Shown here piece by piece: positions 11,948-23,500 of a stretch of DNA of 64,000 nt. The stretch is taken from contig JASKMD010000006.1 of assembly GCA_030144725.1 (NCBI GenBank), positions 9,209,256 to 9,273,255 of the forward strand, written 5' to 3'. The stretch is from Haematococcus lacustris (lineage: Eukaryota > Chlorophyta > Chlorophyceae > Chlamydomonadales > Haematococcaceae). Made by a program: the position numbers and the translations under genes. The notes beneath the pieces were generated by a model. The model was given only the letters and a program-made list of their open reading frames with translations, ran no database searches and was not told the DNA's origin. Positions within the stretch are counted from its first letter, which is position 1. Every line of letters starts with the position of its first letter.

Positions 11948-12257
11948 CCGCTTCCCAGTCCTTGTTGGTAAAACTACATTCGCTACCTACAGCAGCAGCA
12001 GCAGGGGCAGCACGTGCAGCCGCAGCAGCAGGACTTCAGGCAGCAGCTGCAAGGTATGAGGGCTCGGGACCAGCCCAACACAGACATGCTGCAGCACTAC
12101 CAGCACCATCAGCAGTTGTCAGGCCCACTTCCAGACATGGCTGACCTGCCCAGTTCGACTGGGCCTGGGATGCCCGGCCATTTGCAGTTCCTTGCCACAG
12201 GGGACCTGGACATGTACAGCCTGAGCCGCTTCCCAGTCCTTGTTGGTAAAACTACAT
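11948..12257 (+). pseudogene. Captured 238-bp copy of the CCCH gene exon, flanked by 32-bp direct repeats
   Basis: Bases 11990-12227 copy 6849-7086 of the CCCH gene's large exon at about 97% identity (differences include GCTCAGCACC to GCTCGGGACC and AGCTCCACTGGGCC to AGTTCGACTGGGCC). A 32-base sequence starting CCGCTTCCCAGTCC and ending AAACTACAT stands at 11948-11979 and again at 12226-12257, bracketing the copy. The source is a single exon, so splicing cannot show whether an RNA intermediate was used. It has no start codon or finger domain and is not expected to make the parent protein. Confidence 0.75.
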
Positions 12258-12388
12258 ACACTACTACATCTCTGTAGTCGCAACCACTGCCAAGCTCACA
12301 GCTGTATACTGAAGCTTGTGCGTCAAATCCTAAACCTGCAAGCTGGAGAATGGACGGCTGCAGTACAGATCGCACTCAATAAAGCTGC

Positions 12389-14349
12389 CTATAAGTGTCG
12401 TGTGGCGTTGGGCGCATGCTGTGCCATACTGTGAGCCAGATCCACCAGCCACTGCCGCCTGTTTATCAGGAATGTGTAGCACTGAGGGTTGTCCAGGACG
12501 ATGGGTGGAGCTGTCATGTTGGCGGGCTCCGCCCTCCTCCATTGCATCAACTCGCCCCCGGCCATGTCTAGTCCATTTGTGATGCGATACAGGAGCGTGG
12601 CAGGATGCCGATTCTTTGGCGTGTTGTATTCTGTGTGACTGTAGCTGGTTAGCTTCGATTGAAACTGTTCCAGCTTGTCAAAGCAAGAGCTGCAGTGCCA
12701 CCCGCCGTTGCGGAAGCAACCATGTGCTGCCTTATTGCCACGAAAGTGCACTGGCTCTGGGCCGGGGACGCCTTCCTGGTATCTGAATCCATTAGGATGC
12801 TCCCAGCTCGGCATGTTCACTGAGACGTATTCATCTGCGGGCAGGTCATATCACACATTGACATGACACGGTAATCTTGTACATGCCACTCTAGTCACTC
12901 TTCCCTGCCCGAATCAAATGTGGAGCACATGTAGGATGATGCACACATGCATGTGAGGCTCGACAAGATGGCAGCCATACACCGACTGATGTACACATAC
13001 ACCGACTTACTAGCACCCAGTATCAAGGGCCCAACTGAACTCAATATCAAGTGTGACAGTGTAACCAGTCCATTTTGTGACAATTTTGTAACCAGTCCAT
13101 AAGTTGCATGAGACGACCTAGACTGCCTTTCACTCACTGCTGTTCAAGAACAGGTACGCAACCCACAACCCCCCGTGACTTGGAACCCACTCCCACCCAA
13201 CACCCTGCCACACACCACTCACAGCTGTATAAGGAGAAGTGTGTGTTGAAGCAAAAGTACTCCAGGTTAGCTCCATCACACCACTTGAGTGTCTCAAGCA
13301 TGCTGGGATCCATCAGCTCGTCCAGATCCGCCATGACTATGAGGTCATCCGTAGTCAGGGCCACCCCCTTTAAGCTCTGTTCGAGGCTGAACTGTGCTTT
13401 TCGGGCAGCTCGCTCCCTCTGCAGCACACCACACATGCAACACATGCAGCATTTGTACTCTGAAGCCACACTAGCATAAACAGGAGGCGCATGAGATCTG
13501 CAACCTCTACGCATGTGTGCAAACTGGCACTTTAGTGGGCATAGCCCGGTCGCGGGCCCTATCACGATCATGCCCTAAAACGGTGCCCCATAACTGCAAA
13601 ACCAGCTGCATCACATCAAAGTAGCAATGATGCATAGGCAGGGAATCAGTGGATGCGCATGCTGTGTTGTAATTCTGGCAGCAGCACAATGATCAGCTTC
13701 ATCAGAGTGTGCAAATGTGGCACAAGGCAAGGTGCTAGTGGTGCGGGCTGCAGCTGTCAGTGCAGGCAGCACCTTCCCACACATTAGTGAGGCAGTGCTG
13801 CCTAATCATACATTTGAAGCCAATGACGCACCTCCCATTGCCCTGGCGGCATTTCCTGAGGGTAGACCATCACATAGTGATGAATCTTGCTCATGAACTC
13901 GGTGTAGCGGCCCTGGTTCTCAAAGAAGTGCAGTTGCTTAGGCTTTCCGGTGAACGTTGTGTTTGACTCCACTATTACGAACGTGTCCACCACATCCCAC
14001 AGGGTGTGCAGTCGGATGTCTAGCATGTCAAACTCATCATTGAAGGTGAAGGTGTCAATGATACTGCAAGCACCACGGCACACCTGCTGGGCACAACGAT
14101 GCACTGCTTGCGCTACTGGTAGGTTACTAACCGTCGCTGCTTGGCTCGGGGTGAAAGGCTGGGGGAAGTGCCATCGCCATAGGTCAGCTGTCGAGTCGAA
14201 CACCAGCTCGGATCGCTACTGTGGTCCGGTGTTGGAGGTCGTCCCTTGAGCGTGAACGCAGGACAAGGCGGCTTGCACCACACACAGGTTACTGCACATG
14301 TCGCCAGCAGCAGAAGGAGTGCGCGGCGTTGCAACAACAACACAAGCAT
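12389..14349 (-). CDS. Glycosyltransferase family 17 (MGAT3-like beta-1,4-N-acetylglucosaminyltransferase)
   Basis: Four exons read on the minus strand: 14349-14132, 14063-13832, 13418-13223 and 12834-12389, all with GT-AG borders and matching phases, giving 363 residues. The ATG at 14349 is the first in frame after an upstream stop. It opens a hydrophobic leader (MLVLLLQRRALLLLLATC) that looks like a signal peptide or type II anchor for the secretory pathway. The catalytic domain has GT17 landmarks: IIDTFTFNDEFDMLDIRL, FVIVESNTTFTG, the DXD-like VMADLDELMDPS, and GWHCSSCFDKLEQF followed by KLTSYSHTEY. Family members add bisecting GlcNAc or related residues to glycoproteins; the exact acceptor in this alga is unknown. 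The second hAT-type element lies about 215 bases upstream of the start. Confidence 0.88.
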
Positions 14350-14563
14350 CAGTGCGGAGCGTACCGCTATAGACAAGATACAAATCCTAGCTTACGACGG
14401 GTGTGATTTGTCGGGCCCGTCACTCACTCACTGTGCAGGGGAAGCCGATTTGAGGTGGTTGCCTCTCAGGTGCTGCTCAAGCATCACAGAAAAGGGCTCT
14501 GTGTGACTGAGCGATTTAACTGGGATCCCTGGCTCTGGTCCAAACTTTGTACCTGCTGCGAAC

Positions 14564-14790
14564 CAGCGTTGTGAAAATTTCAGATTTTCATTCAGATTTT
14601 CAATGAAAATTTTCATCTGAAAATCTGAACGTCTTCACTGAAAATCTGAAAGTGCCGGGTGCTGCCCCCGGTCAGATCGCAGACTGAAAATCTGAAAATC
14701 TGAAAATCTGAAAAACTGAAAAACTGAAAAACTAAAAAAATGAAAATCTGAAAAACTGAAAATCTGAAAATCTGAAGATTCACAACACTG
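14564..14790. mobile_element. Second hAT-type MITE, 227 bp, with 8-bp target duplication
   Basis: The ends are CAGCGTTGTGAA and, inverted, CAGTGTTGTGAA. The 8 bases CTGCGAAC flank both sides (14556-14563 and 14791-14798). The interior is almost wholly built of an AT-rich CTGAAAAT motif repeated many times, inverted near the left end and direct near the right, with a short GC-rich centre (around 14655-14680). No coding capacity. It lies in the upstream region of the GT17 gene and could influence its promoter. Confidence 0.82.
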
Positions 14791-15040
14791 CTGCGAACAT
14801 GTCAGCTTGGCTTCCTATCCAGCTGCAGCCATGAACAAAACAAAGATGCCGGCTGGGGAAGGGGGAGTGACGGACCTGAGCAGCGGCACAGTGAAACCTG
14901 TTTTTCCGTTAGTATCTTACACATGAGTGTCCGAGCTCGTCACATCATACCTCTGTACAATATACCCGTGTTCAGTCACTCGGGCATCTCAGGCAGCATC
15001 CACTCGGATGTTGCAATGTGCGGCGTGATGTACAGCAATG

Positions 15041-15517
15041 TCACACTGTGGTGCAGAGAGGTCCATACACAGCACTGAGGCTTTCATGCTGCCAATGTGT
15101 AAGTGGCTTGCTGTACGCGGCTTGCCACTGGTTGTAATCGTGCAGCAGCAGCTGCTGGGCCACACTCCAGTGGTGAAGGGCGGAGTCGTACTGCGGGTGC
15201 TCTGGCCCGCTCACCCCAACCGACAGTTGAGCCGCTAAGTCGGAAGGGGCAACCAAATCTGCCTCGTGACCGCGCACTGGCGCGAGATCGGGGTCCAGGC
15301 CGTGAGCGGTCGCACCTGTACCCATGACACTCGGCACGGCTGCCGCTGTCGCTCCGTCAGGGGCACCACGTCCGAGCTTTGTGCTGCTTTTAGGGCTGGG
15401 AAGGGCGGGGTCCGCAGAGCTGGAAAGTAAAGACGTCGCAGCGAGAACTGAACTCGGATCGTTGCCACCAGTGGCCGTTCCCGACCGCTGTACACTTCGC
15501 GGCGTAGCCCGCGCCAT
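15041..15517 (-). CDS. Hypothetical ORF, 158 codons, unrecognised
   Basis: An open frame starting MARATPRSVQRSG and rich in Ala, Ser, Pro and Gly, with a less biased end (HHWSVAQQLLLHDYNQWQAAY). It may be a single exon of a larger gene: the last 20 residues look less coding-like, so a splice donor may precede the stop. It lies upstream of GT17 on the same strand, but the GT17 leader exon has its own in-frame upstream stop, so a direct join is not required. Function unknown. Confidence 0.3.
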   Translation of the reverse strand: MARATPRSVQRSGTATGGNDPSSVLAATSLLSSSADPALPSPKSSTKLGRGAPDGATAAAVPSVMGTGATAHGLDPDLAPVRGHEADLVAPSDLAAQLSVGVSGPEHPQYDSALHHWSVAQQLLLHDYNQWQAAYSKPLTHWQHESLSAVYGPLCTTV

Positions 15518-16076
15518 GTCCAGTTCCTAAGGGCAGTGGCATGCCATGACATCGCTTTAACGTGATTTGCTGCTTCAGTAGCGCTTGGCGGCTAACTGCG
15601 CGTCGTGCTTGGCACTCGGCTTGACCCCATGAGCTGATACGGGAGTATGGCAGTCGTGAGCAGCCTGCCACATATGGACTGTGATATGGTGTTGCTCATG
15701 ACAGGCATTGATGAGAACACGGCACGGTGCTGTCGCAGGATAGGCAGCGTCTGTGTGAACGAACGAGAACAGCAGTGCCAGCCATTGCACAACCAGTCTG
15801 AAACCCCCCACACAGAACCCCTTACCAGTTGTGTGATGAACATGTATTGTTGTTCTTTTTACATGTGGTCAACCCGTGCAGGTGAGCACTGCCTGCGGTA
15901 GTCCCAGCTCCTTCGCTCATCCTCCCTTCACTTACCCTCCCACCCCCTCCCTCACCCTCCCATCCCCAGCCTTTACAGCCCGTCTCTAGCTCGGCACCCA
16001 CCTCAATCGCGCCTACCTGCAGCCCGTGTATTGCAGGCGCTGCAAGGCAGTTCCCTCCGCAGCTGGTAATAGCATT

Positions 16077-16190
16077 CATATTAGCTCATATCAGCTCATA
16101 TTAGCTCCCAATCGCCGGGCCGCCGCTGTAGCTAATGTTAGCTCGTATATGAGCTAATACTAGCATTTTGGCCCGGAGCTAATATTAGCG
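16077..16190. repeat. AT-rich fold-back of ATTAGCTC/GAGCTAAT motifs
   Basis: The left arm repeats CATATTAGCTCAT-type units three times (16077-16108). The right arm holds the inverse (GAGCTAATAC, GAGCTAATATTAGC), with a GC-rich centre. It could form a hairpin. A weak direct repeat (CCTACYTGCAGCCC, one mismatch) flanks it at about 16012 and 16198. Possibly a decayed miniature transposon; no clear superfamily. Confidence 0.4.
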
Positions 16191-16500
16191 GACACGCCCT
16201 ACTTGCAGCCCCCTCCCACCCACCCCCGCCCCACCTCTTGCGCTGCCAGCCACCAGGGCGTGCACTCCCAGGCCACGCCACAGTCAGCCAGGTCGTCCAG
16301 GTCGAGGGCAGCCAGGGTGACACGCGGCGCGGAGAAGCCGCCCAGCAGCCTACCATCAAAGCAGCAGGGGACGGCAGGGCAGCAGGGGCTAACCGCGGTG
16401 AAAGACTTCCTATGTCAGCCTGCCAGTAAGACTGCCAGGCAAGGGTCAGTGAGCCAGGCTCACAGGGACTTATGTTACCCCACCACCCTCTCCCTAGCCA

Positions 16501-16555
16501 CCTAGGGTTTCCCTGCCCACCCCTAGGGTTTCCCTGCCCACCCCTAGGGTTTCCC
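16501..16555. repeat. Short tandem repeat, ~21-bp unit, 2.7 copies
   Basis: The unit CCTAGGGTTTCCCTGCCCAC is repeated nearly exactly. It contains a telomere-like CCCTAGGGTTT string but is not a telomeric array. Confidence 0.6.
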
Positions 16556-16581
16556 ATGCATCACAGGGTGGCTAGGGATGG

Positions 16582-17575
16582 CTAGGGCAGGGCATGAGGC
16601 ACAGCCACGCACCTGTCCAGGACCAGGCCAGTGCCCCTGTCCCTGTCCGGCCCCTCCCAGGGCGAGCTGTACCACACACCACCCTCCCCCACACCCCCTT
16701 CCTCGTCCTCTCCCCCCTGCCCCTGCCCTGGCCCCCGGCCCCCCCGCCCAAACCCAGGGGCACTCCCTCCCTCTGGGGCAGTGACCCATGGCAGGGGGAG
16801 GCTGGGGGGGCCCACCACCGCCCCCTCCAGGCGCAGCGCTCGGTCTGTGACTGAGAAGTGTGACCAGAGCACGGCATCCTGGCAGGGTAGTGAAGTGGGG
16901 TAGGGCCCTTGAGGCGCATGAGGACTCTGGCCTGGCTGCCTCCCCCCTGCTGCTGCTGCCGCCCCGCCTGCGGCCCCATCGCCCTCTGAGCGCGGTGCAG
17001 CTCCACCTGCGCCCAAACTGCCGCCCCCACTTCTCCCTGCTGCACTGGAGGCGCCTGGCGTGCCCCCTGCTCCCGCCGCCCTCAGCAAGGGAAGAGTGAC
17101 AGCAGGGGACCAGGTCACACCTGCGGTGGCGGCCTTGCTGGCTGTGGTGGCGGGGCTGAGCCCGGTGCCGCCAGAGAGGCCCTGCCAGGCTCGTGTTACT
17201 GCGGCCGTGACAGCCCCGGGCAGCTTGCTGCTGGCTGTGGCAGCTGAGGCGCCAGCGCCCTGCCCCTGCCCTGACGGCCCCAGGTCGGGCCCCAGCGCCT
17301 TAGCTGCCAAGGACCCGGGCGGCAGCTGCTTCACCAGCGCAGACACCGCAGCTGTGGCCTGCCCATGCTGGTAAATGGGTGCTGCTGATCCAGGGGTGCC
17401 TGCTGATCCAGGGGCACGGGTGAGGGCTGGGCAAGGGAGGGGAGGGGGGAGGGCAGGGTTGGAAGAGGGGCGACGGGAGACAGGCGGTCCTGCTGCTCCG
17501 CTGCTGCTGCTGCTGCTGATGATGACAGTTGAGGGCGGGGGGGGCTGGGAATCAGCCATGCCATTGGCTTGGCAG
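16582..17575 (-). CDS. Probable 3' continuation of the SAC-domain gene (frame and end not resolved)
   Basis: Downstream of the long exon's stop at 17576, another minus frame (open from about 18003 to 16582) carries similar Ala/Ser/Pro/Gly-rich composition and protein-like pieces such as ATAAVSALVKQLPPGSLAAK and AVLWSHFSVTDRALRLEGAV. It most likely joins the long exon through an intron between about 17.5 and 17.8 kb, or reflects a frameshift. I could not fix the splice sites. The true stop codon and poly(A) site are therefore unknown. Confidence 0.4.
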
Positions 17576-20500
17576 TCAGTGCCGGCTGCATGGGAGGGCG
17601 CTGCGGGGGGGGCGGCACCCAGGATGGCGCCGCGCAGCAGCAGCAGCAGCAGCAGTGGGTGGTGCCCCTGGGGTGAAGGGGTGGTTTGCATAGCCGGCAT
17701 CAGGGCTGTCTTGAGGGGGTGGACTGGGTTGCAGGGGGTGGCTGCCAGGGGGGGTGGGGGGCTGGGCTGGGCTGCATGACAGCCCCTCCAGCGTCTTGCT
17801 CTGTTGGGTGCCTGCAGTGCCCCCTCCAGCAGCAGCCACCCCCCCTCCAGCTTGGCCCCCCTGCTCCCCCCCAGCCCCCCCCACCCCCCACTCCATGAGT
17901 CCCACCCTGGCCAACGCAGCGACAGCCAGGGGGGTGGCAGGGCTGGGGGGGGTGCCCTCCCCTGTCCGGTCTGCCTGCACAGGCACCCCCTGGACAGCGA
18001 CATCAGCAGGGCTGACCCTGGCTACGCTGCTGGCCTCTGCTGCAAAGGAGCTGGCCCCTGCGGAGCCATTCGCTGCAGCTGTGCGTGGGGTTGAGACGGC
18101 TGGCCCCGCCCCTAGCCCGGCTGCTGCAGTGATGGGAGCAGGCATGGGGGGAGGCCCCTCCCACAGTGCAGACACAGGGCAAGCACCCCCCTCCCCTGGC
18201 CGCCCCACCCCCACCCTCCCCCCGCCAGCCGCCACCGCCTGAGCCTCCGCCTCGGCAGCTGCGGCCTCAGCAGCACTAGGTACCACCACGGCTGCCACTG
18301 CCGCCAAGGCAGCAGCCGTGGCCCTGGGCACAGCCCCCTGCCCTCCCCCCTTCACTGCGTCCCCACCTCCCACGGCGATGAAGTCGTTCAGCAGGGGTGT
18401 GCCACCCACTGCACGTTGGGTAGGCCCCCCACCTGCCTCACCTGCCTTGCCTCCCTGACCTGTGAGAAAGCCGGACAAGAATGCAGGCGCGGCTGTGGGT
18501 GGTTCAGGCTGAGCAAACTCCCCTGGGCCTGCTGCCTTGCCAGCTTGGCTAGCTGCAGCAAAGGGGGAGGCCACTGCCCTGCTGCCGCCATTGCCTCCGC
18601 TACCACTAGTTCCTTTTCCGCTGGCCGTGGCAGACGCGGGCAGCACAAGGTAAGTGGCGGACGGGCGTCCCCCGCTCGCCTCGCCTCCTTCTGTCCGTAG
18701 GGGCGAGCCCGATCGACGCGGCAGCACCCCCGCGCCCGGGTTCATCACCGGGACCAGGCCCGCAAACCCGCCACTCGCTGAGCGGTGTGCGACGAAGCGG
18801 CTTTGTGCGAGCGCAGCGTCACCAGACGCGTTGACTGCGGTGACGCCTGCCCTCGCCGCAGCAGCTGACGATACCACCCCGCTGGCCATGCCAATTGACC
18901 CCCAGTCGCCTGGTCGCCCCAGTTGCATAGCAGTCGCCGCGAAGCTGCTGAACATCGGGGTCATCGCGCGTCGCCCTCCCTGCCTCGCCTCTTGAAGCTT
19001 CGCAGCGTGGATGGCCTGGGCCGCAGCGCGGCACGCGCCAGGCAAAGGCGTTTTTGCGGCATTCACGGTCGCTGCTGCTGTCGCCGCGGCCTTTTGTTCC
19101 GGCAACGCGGCGAGGCGAGCCTGCTCCTGGAACAAATCTAGTAGCTGCTGGCCGGGTCCACGTATCTCCACCTCCAGCCCCCACCTCAGCTTGGCTGGGC
19201 GCTGTAAAGTGTCCAGGTCAAGGCCAGGGTGCAGCGGGAGGTCGCGATGCCATTCAGGTAATGACGGTTGTTCCAGCGGTGGCTGCAGCAGCTGGCCGTG
19301 AAAATCTAGACCGGACAGGGCTGAAATTTGAACGAACGCGGGAGCGGCTGTCGGTGGGCCACCGGTTACGGTGGCGCAACCGGAAGCCACGCGACTAATC
19401 ACCCAAGAGTGAAGCGGCGGGGAAGCTATCACAGGATGTGGCAAGGGCGTGCCGGGAACGCTGTTCATTCGTCGGGGACTGCCAAACACGCCAGACATGC
19501 GCCGCGATAGCCCCTGCCCGCCTGCCATCGCCGTCAGGCTCCCGACAGGTACGTTATCTGGGTCTTGCGCAAAGTGCATAGGCGAGAAGCCGGGCGGAGT
19601 AGTGAGCGAAACCTCCTGAGGGCCGCCCAGCTGCCCGCGGCTTAGGTTGATGCTCATGCGATTTGGCGTCGCAATGTCCGCGAGGTGCTGTTCTTGCAAA
19701 TCCGCCAGTTGCTGTAGTAAGTTCGGGTTACTGGAGGTGCGCGGAGCCAGGGGAGGCGCGGGCGCGGGTGACGACGGGGGCGCGAGGGTGGTGGGTAGGA
19801 AGCCGGGACTTAGGGCGGAGACCGCAGGTGCACTGGTGACGCGGTGCGCTCCGGAGAGCAGGCTTAGACCTAGCCTTGGCGAGCGGGGCGACGGGATGCG
19901 CAAGGCAGTGGGCGCAAAGCCGTCTACGCCCGCTGTAGCAGCAGGCGTGGCTGCACTGGTGTCACTGCCTGCCACGCTGAGGAGGTGGAGAAGGGTGGTG
20001 GGAGGTGGGTGGGCAAAGGGGTTGGGTAGTGGTTGGGTGGTTGGTGTGGAGGGGTCCTGTGTGCCGTCCTTATCACTGGGCTGTACAAAGGGTGAAAGAG
20101 TGATGGGCTGGGCTGCAGGGGCCAGTGCGCTGGCTGGTGCCTGGCTGTTGGCCTCCAAGCCACACATCACATCCGCTGCTACCATTGCTGTTGCCCCCTC
20201 CCCGGCAGCTGCTGCCACCCCCGCTGCTGCTGCCTCCCCTGCTGCCTCCGCCTCCACTGCGGCTGCTCCGTTTGCTGCCCCTGAGCTTGAGTTTGCTGCC
20301 CAACCTGTACCTTGCCCCTGCCCCTGCCCCTGCCCCTGCCCCTGCCCCTGCCCCTGCCCCTGCCCCTGCCCCTGCCCCTGCCCCTGCCCCTGCCCCTGCC
20401 CCTGCCCCTGCCCCTGCCCTTGTCCTTCTCCCTGCCCCTCCCCCTGCCCAACCCCCTGCCCAACCCCAACCTGCCCCCCCGCTCCTCCACCTACCTCTGC

Positions 20501-23500
20501 CCTGCCCCCTGCCCTTGCCACCCCCCTGACAGGCAGGGCTCCAAACAGCAGGCCAGCCGCCACAGGGTCCCCTGCACCCCAGGCGCTGCTGCTGGCCCCC
20601 CTGCCGCTGCCGTCAAGCCCCCCACTCCTACTCAGAGCGGGGTGTAGGCCCTCTGCCCTCCTGGGAGGGCCGCCACGCAAGGCAGCAGAGGCCAGGGCCT
20701 GGGACTGAGACCAGCCACCGTCACTGACCCGGCGGGTGAGCACCGCGCCTCGCCCCCAACCCTCCCCCGGCTCTCCTGCCAGGTGGCTTTGCCCCGCCTG
20801 GGACAGGTTAGGGTAGCTGCCACGAAGCTGCAGGCAAGCAGGCAGCGTCAACGGGGTTGGCAGTGAGTGAAACCCAGTGTGACCTGCGTGACGACTGTGA
20901 CAAGGGCGACGTTGTGTGACCTGCGTGACACGTGCGGTGTTTGTGACGAGGGTGAGTTGTGTCACGAGGGCGGTGGAGGTGCTTGCACTGCCTTGACCCC
21001 AAGCTCGCTGTCGTGTGCGGCGGCTGCAGGACTTACTGAGTGTGCAGCAAGCCAGCTGGATGCGGGTTGCTGGCTGGCCTGCAGGCGGTGCAGCGACGAG
21101 GCCACCTCAGCCAGCTTGTCGCGGGTGCTGCGCCGCAGGACTGTGGCCGAGTCCTGGAGCAGCAGGAGCAGCAGCAGGGGGCAGCAGTAGCAGGGGCACG
21201 GGCCCGGGCTCAGGTGCAGGGCTTCAGGGGCAGGGCTTCAGGGGCAGGGCCACAGGTTGTTCAATGGTGGGAGCTTGTGTCGTGACGATGGAACTGCCCC
21301 AGGTGCTCCAGGTACTCCTCTTCCCACCCAGGCCCCCTTCAACAGTGAGTCCACGCTCCAGGGCCACCTCCAGGCCCCTCACTCCTTCCTCACCCCCCTC
21401 TTCCCCCTCCCTGCCCACCCCACGCCCCTCTGCCGCGCACCACTGAGCTGCGCGGCTTGTTTGCCGCGTTGTTCGCGTGCCGCGTGCGCCAGCCTAGGCG
21501 GTGCAGAGCGCTCACTGTGGCTGGGAGCACCCCGGGCCCCCCCGCCTGGCTCCCACCCTGCCTCCCCCCGAACCCACTCAGCCAGCCGCTGCCGCTGGGC
21601 TGGGGCTGAGGGGGCAGGTACACCCCCCCTGCCTCTGCTGCAAATTGGGAGGGGGAGGGGAAGTCGGTGGGGTGGGGGTGGGTGGCGCGGTCGGGCAGCA
21701 GGCTTGAGGCCGGGGTTAGGGTACTGGGTCCTGGGGGTGTCAGGGTGGCCAGGGTCGAGTGTGATGCGTTCAGGGCAGCCGTGCCTGAGGTCAGCTGGGT
21801 AGTGTTGAAGGGGAAGAAGCTGAAGGCCTGCTGCACAGCCTGCCACATCATGGAGGTGTTGGCACTGCCTGACTGGGTGGTGCTGTACAGCCGCACTGCC
21901 ACGGACTGCAAGGCAAGGCCAGGGAGGGGCAGGGGCACTGGGTCAGGGTCAGGGTCAGGGTCAGGGTCAGGGTCAGGGTCAGGGTCAGGGTCAGGGTCAG
22001 GGTCAGGGTCAGGGTCAGGGTCAGGGGCAAAGTGGTGGGTCAGGGGCAAAGTGGAGCTAGTGCCTTACTCTTCGGCAAGGTTGGGCCAGCAGTGCGTCAA
22101 ACGAGGTCAGTGAGGGGCGCAGGTCCTTAGGTACCGGCACGGCTGTCAGGCGGCTGGGGGGTGCCCAGATGAAGGAGTTGAACAGGGACCTGGAGGACCC
22201 ACACCGCCAGGTTGCCAAATCAGGCCACAGCTGGCACAAGCCATGGCCAGATCAGGCAACTGTACAAGGCACAGACAGTGCTAGCTGACGTCCGGATGGT
22301 GACGCGCTTCCTGCTTCCCCTCACCACCTCTCACTAGGAGCCACCGACTTCTAGACTGTCTACCGACTGTACACAGTAACATGCCTCATTCTGGCCACCC
22401 CGTTTACCATGTTCTCTTGTTTCTTTATCTTTCGTGTTATCTTTGGCAAAGATATGGCCGGAATTAGGCATGTTACTGTGTAGCCCTACCCCTGCACACC
22501 TGGACCGGCACACAGCCTGCACACCTGGACCTGGGCCCCAGCTTCATCCCCTCCCTCTTCTACTAAGCCCACCCTCCTCATGATCAGGGTCCACCACCCT
22601 GACCCACGGCTATAGAGAGAGGGAGCAGGGGCAGTGGGTGCTTGGTGGGTGCCCCTTCCTCCCCCTCACTCCCCCTCACTCCCCCTCACCACCATCACCA
22701 TCATTGCAGTCTGACTGGTCACCATCGACATCCCACCCAGACTGGCCCCCCCTGCCCCTCCTGCTGCCCTGCCCCCTTGCTCACGTGAAGGTCCATGCCC
22801 CGGCAGCCGGAGCCGGGCGTGGGGCTGAAAACAGGCCAGTGAAGGAGAAGGCGGGGCGAGAGCCCCCGTACGCCTGGGGCTGCACCGCGTGTGTCACCCG
22901 CCTGCTGACCCCAATCTCCAACTCCGACTCTCGCCGGGAGAGCGTGCGGGGGCTGCGGCTTGCATGCGAGTCTCTAACCGCTCCAACCAACACTGTCTCT
23001 ATGTCCTCATCCTCTGACAGAGTGAAGAGTGACGCAGGTGGAGGAGGAGAAGGCTGGGCAGAGCCTGAAGAAGAGGGTGGCATGGCAGCGGACCTGGTGG
23101 GTGGGCCACCAGGCAGCAGGCTGAGACCCAAGAGGGAGACTGCAGCATCATGGAGGGGGGTGGGTTGAGGAGGGGGGGGCTGGGCGCCCCCTGGCCCTGG
23201 CCTGCTCCCTCTGAGGCCCCCCTCCCCAAGCATGCTGAGCAGGTTGGATGCGGAGGGGGCGGAGGCGGAGGGGGGCGGAGGGACGTCCAGGCTGTCGAGG
23301 GGCACGCCACCAGAGGTGGTGGGGGGGTCCGCCTCGTCGCCTGAGGACAGGCTGGCCAAGCTAGCCAAGCTTGGTCGGTCTGCAGGCGGTTGGGCGCAGT
23401 AAGGGGCAGGCGAGGCGGCAGCTGGGGCAGGGGCTGGGGCAGGGGCAGGGGCAGGGGCAGGGGCAGGGGCAGGGGCAGGGGCAGGGGCAGGGGCAGGGGC

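Noticed and set aside
13571..13832. Extra GT17 exon between exons 2 and 3
   Set aside because: Exon 2 (ending QWE) and exon 3 (starting RERAARKAQ) join directly in phase 0 and match the family spacing.
15560..16076. Short ORFs on both strands upstream of the hypothetical ORF
   Set aside because: No conserved motif, no consistent splice structure, mixed codon use.
16501..16555. CCCTAGGGTTT string as interstitial telomere
   Set aside because: The unit is a 21-bp repeat with unrelated filler and only about 2.7 copies; no run of pure telomere repeats.
20312..20708. Plus-strand open frame of Pro-Cys repeats (and similar frames over other hexamer arrays)
   Set aside because: Hexamer arrays are open in most frames on both strands; these are by-products of the repeat with no conserved protein around them.
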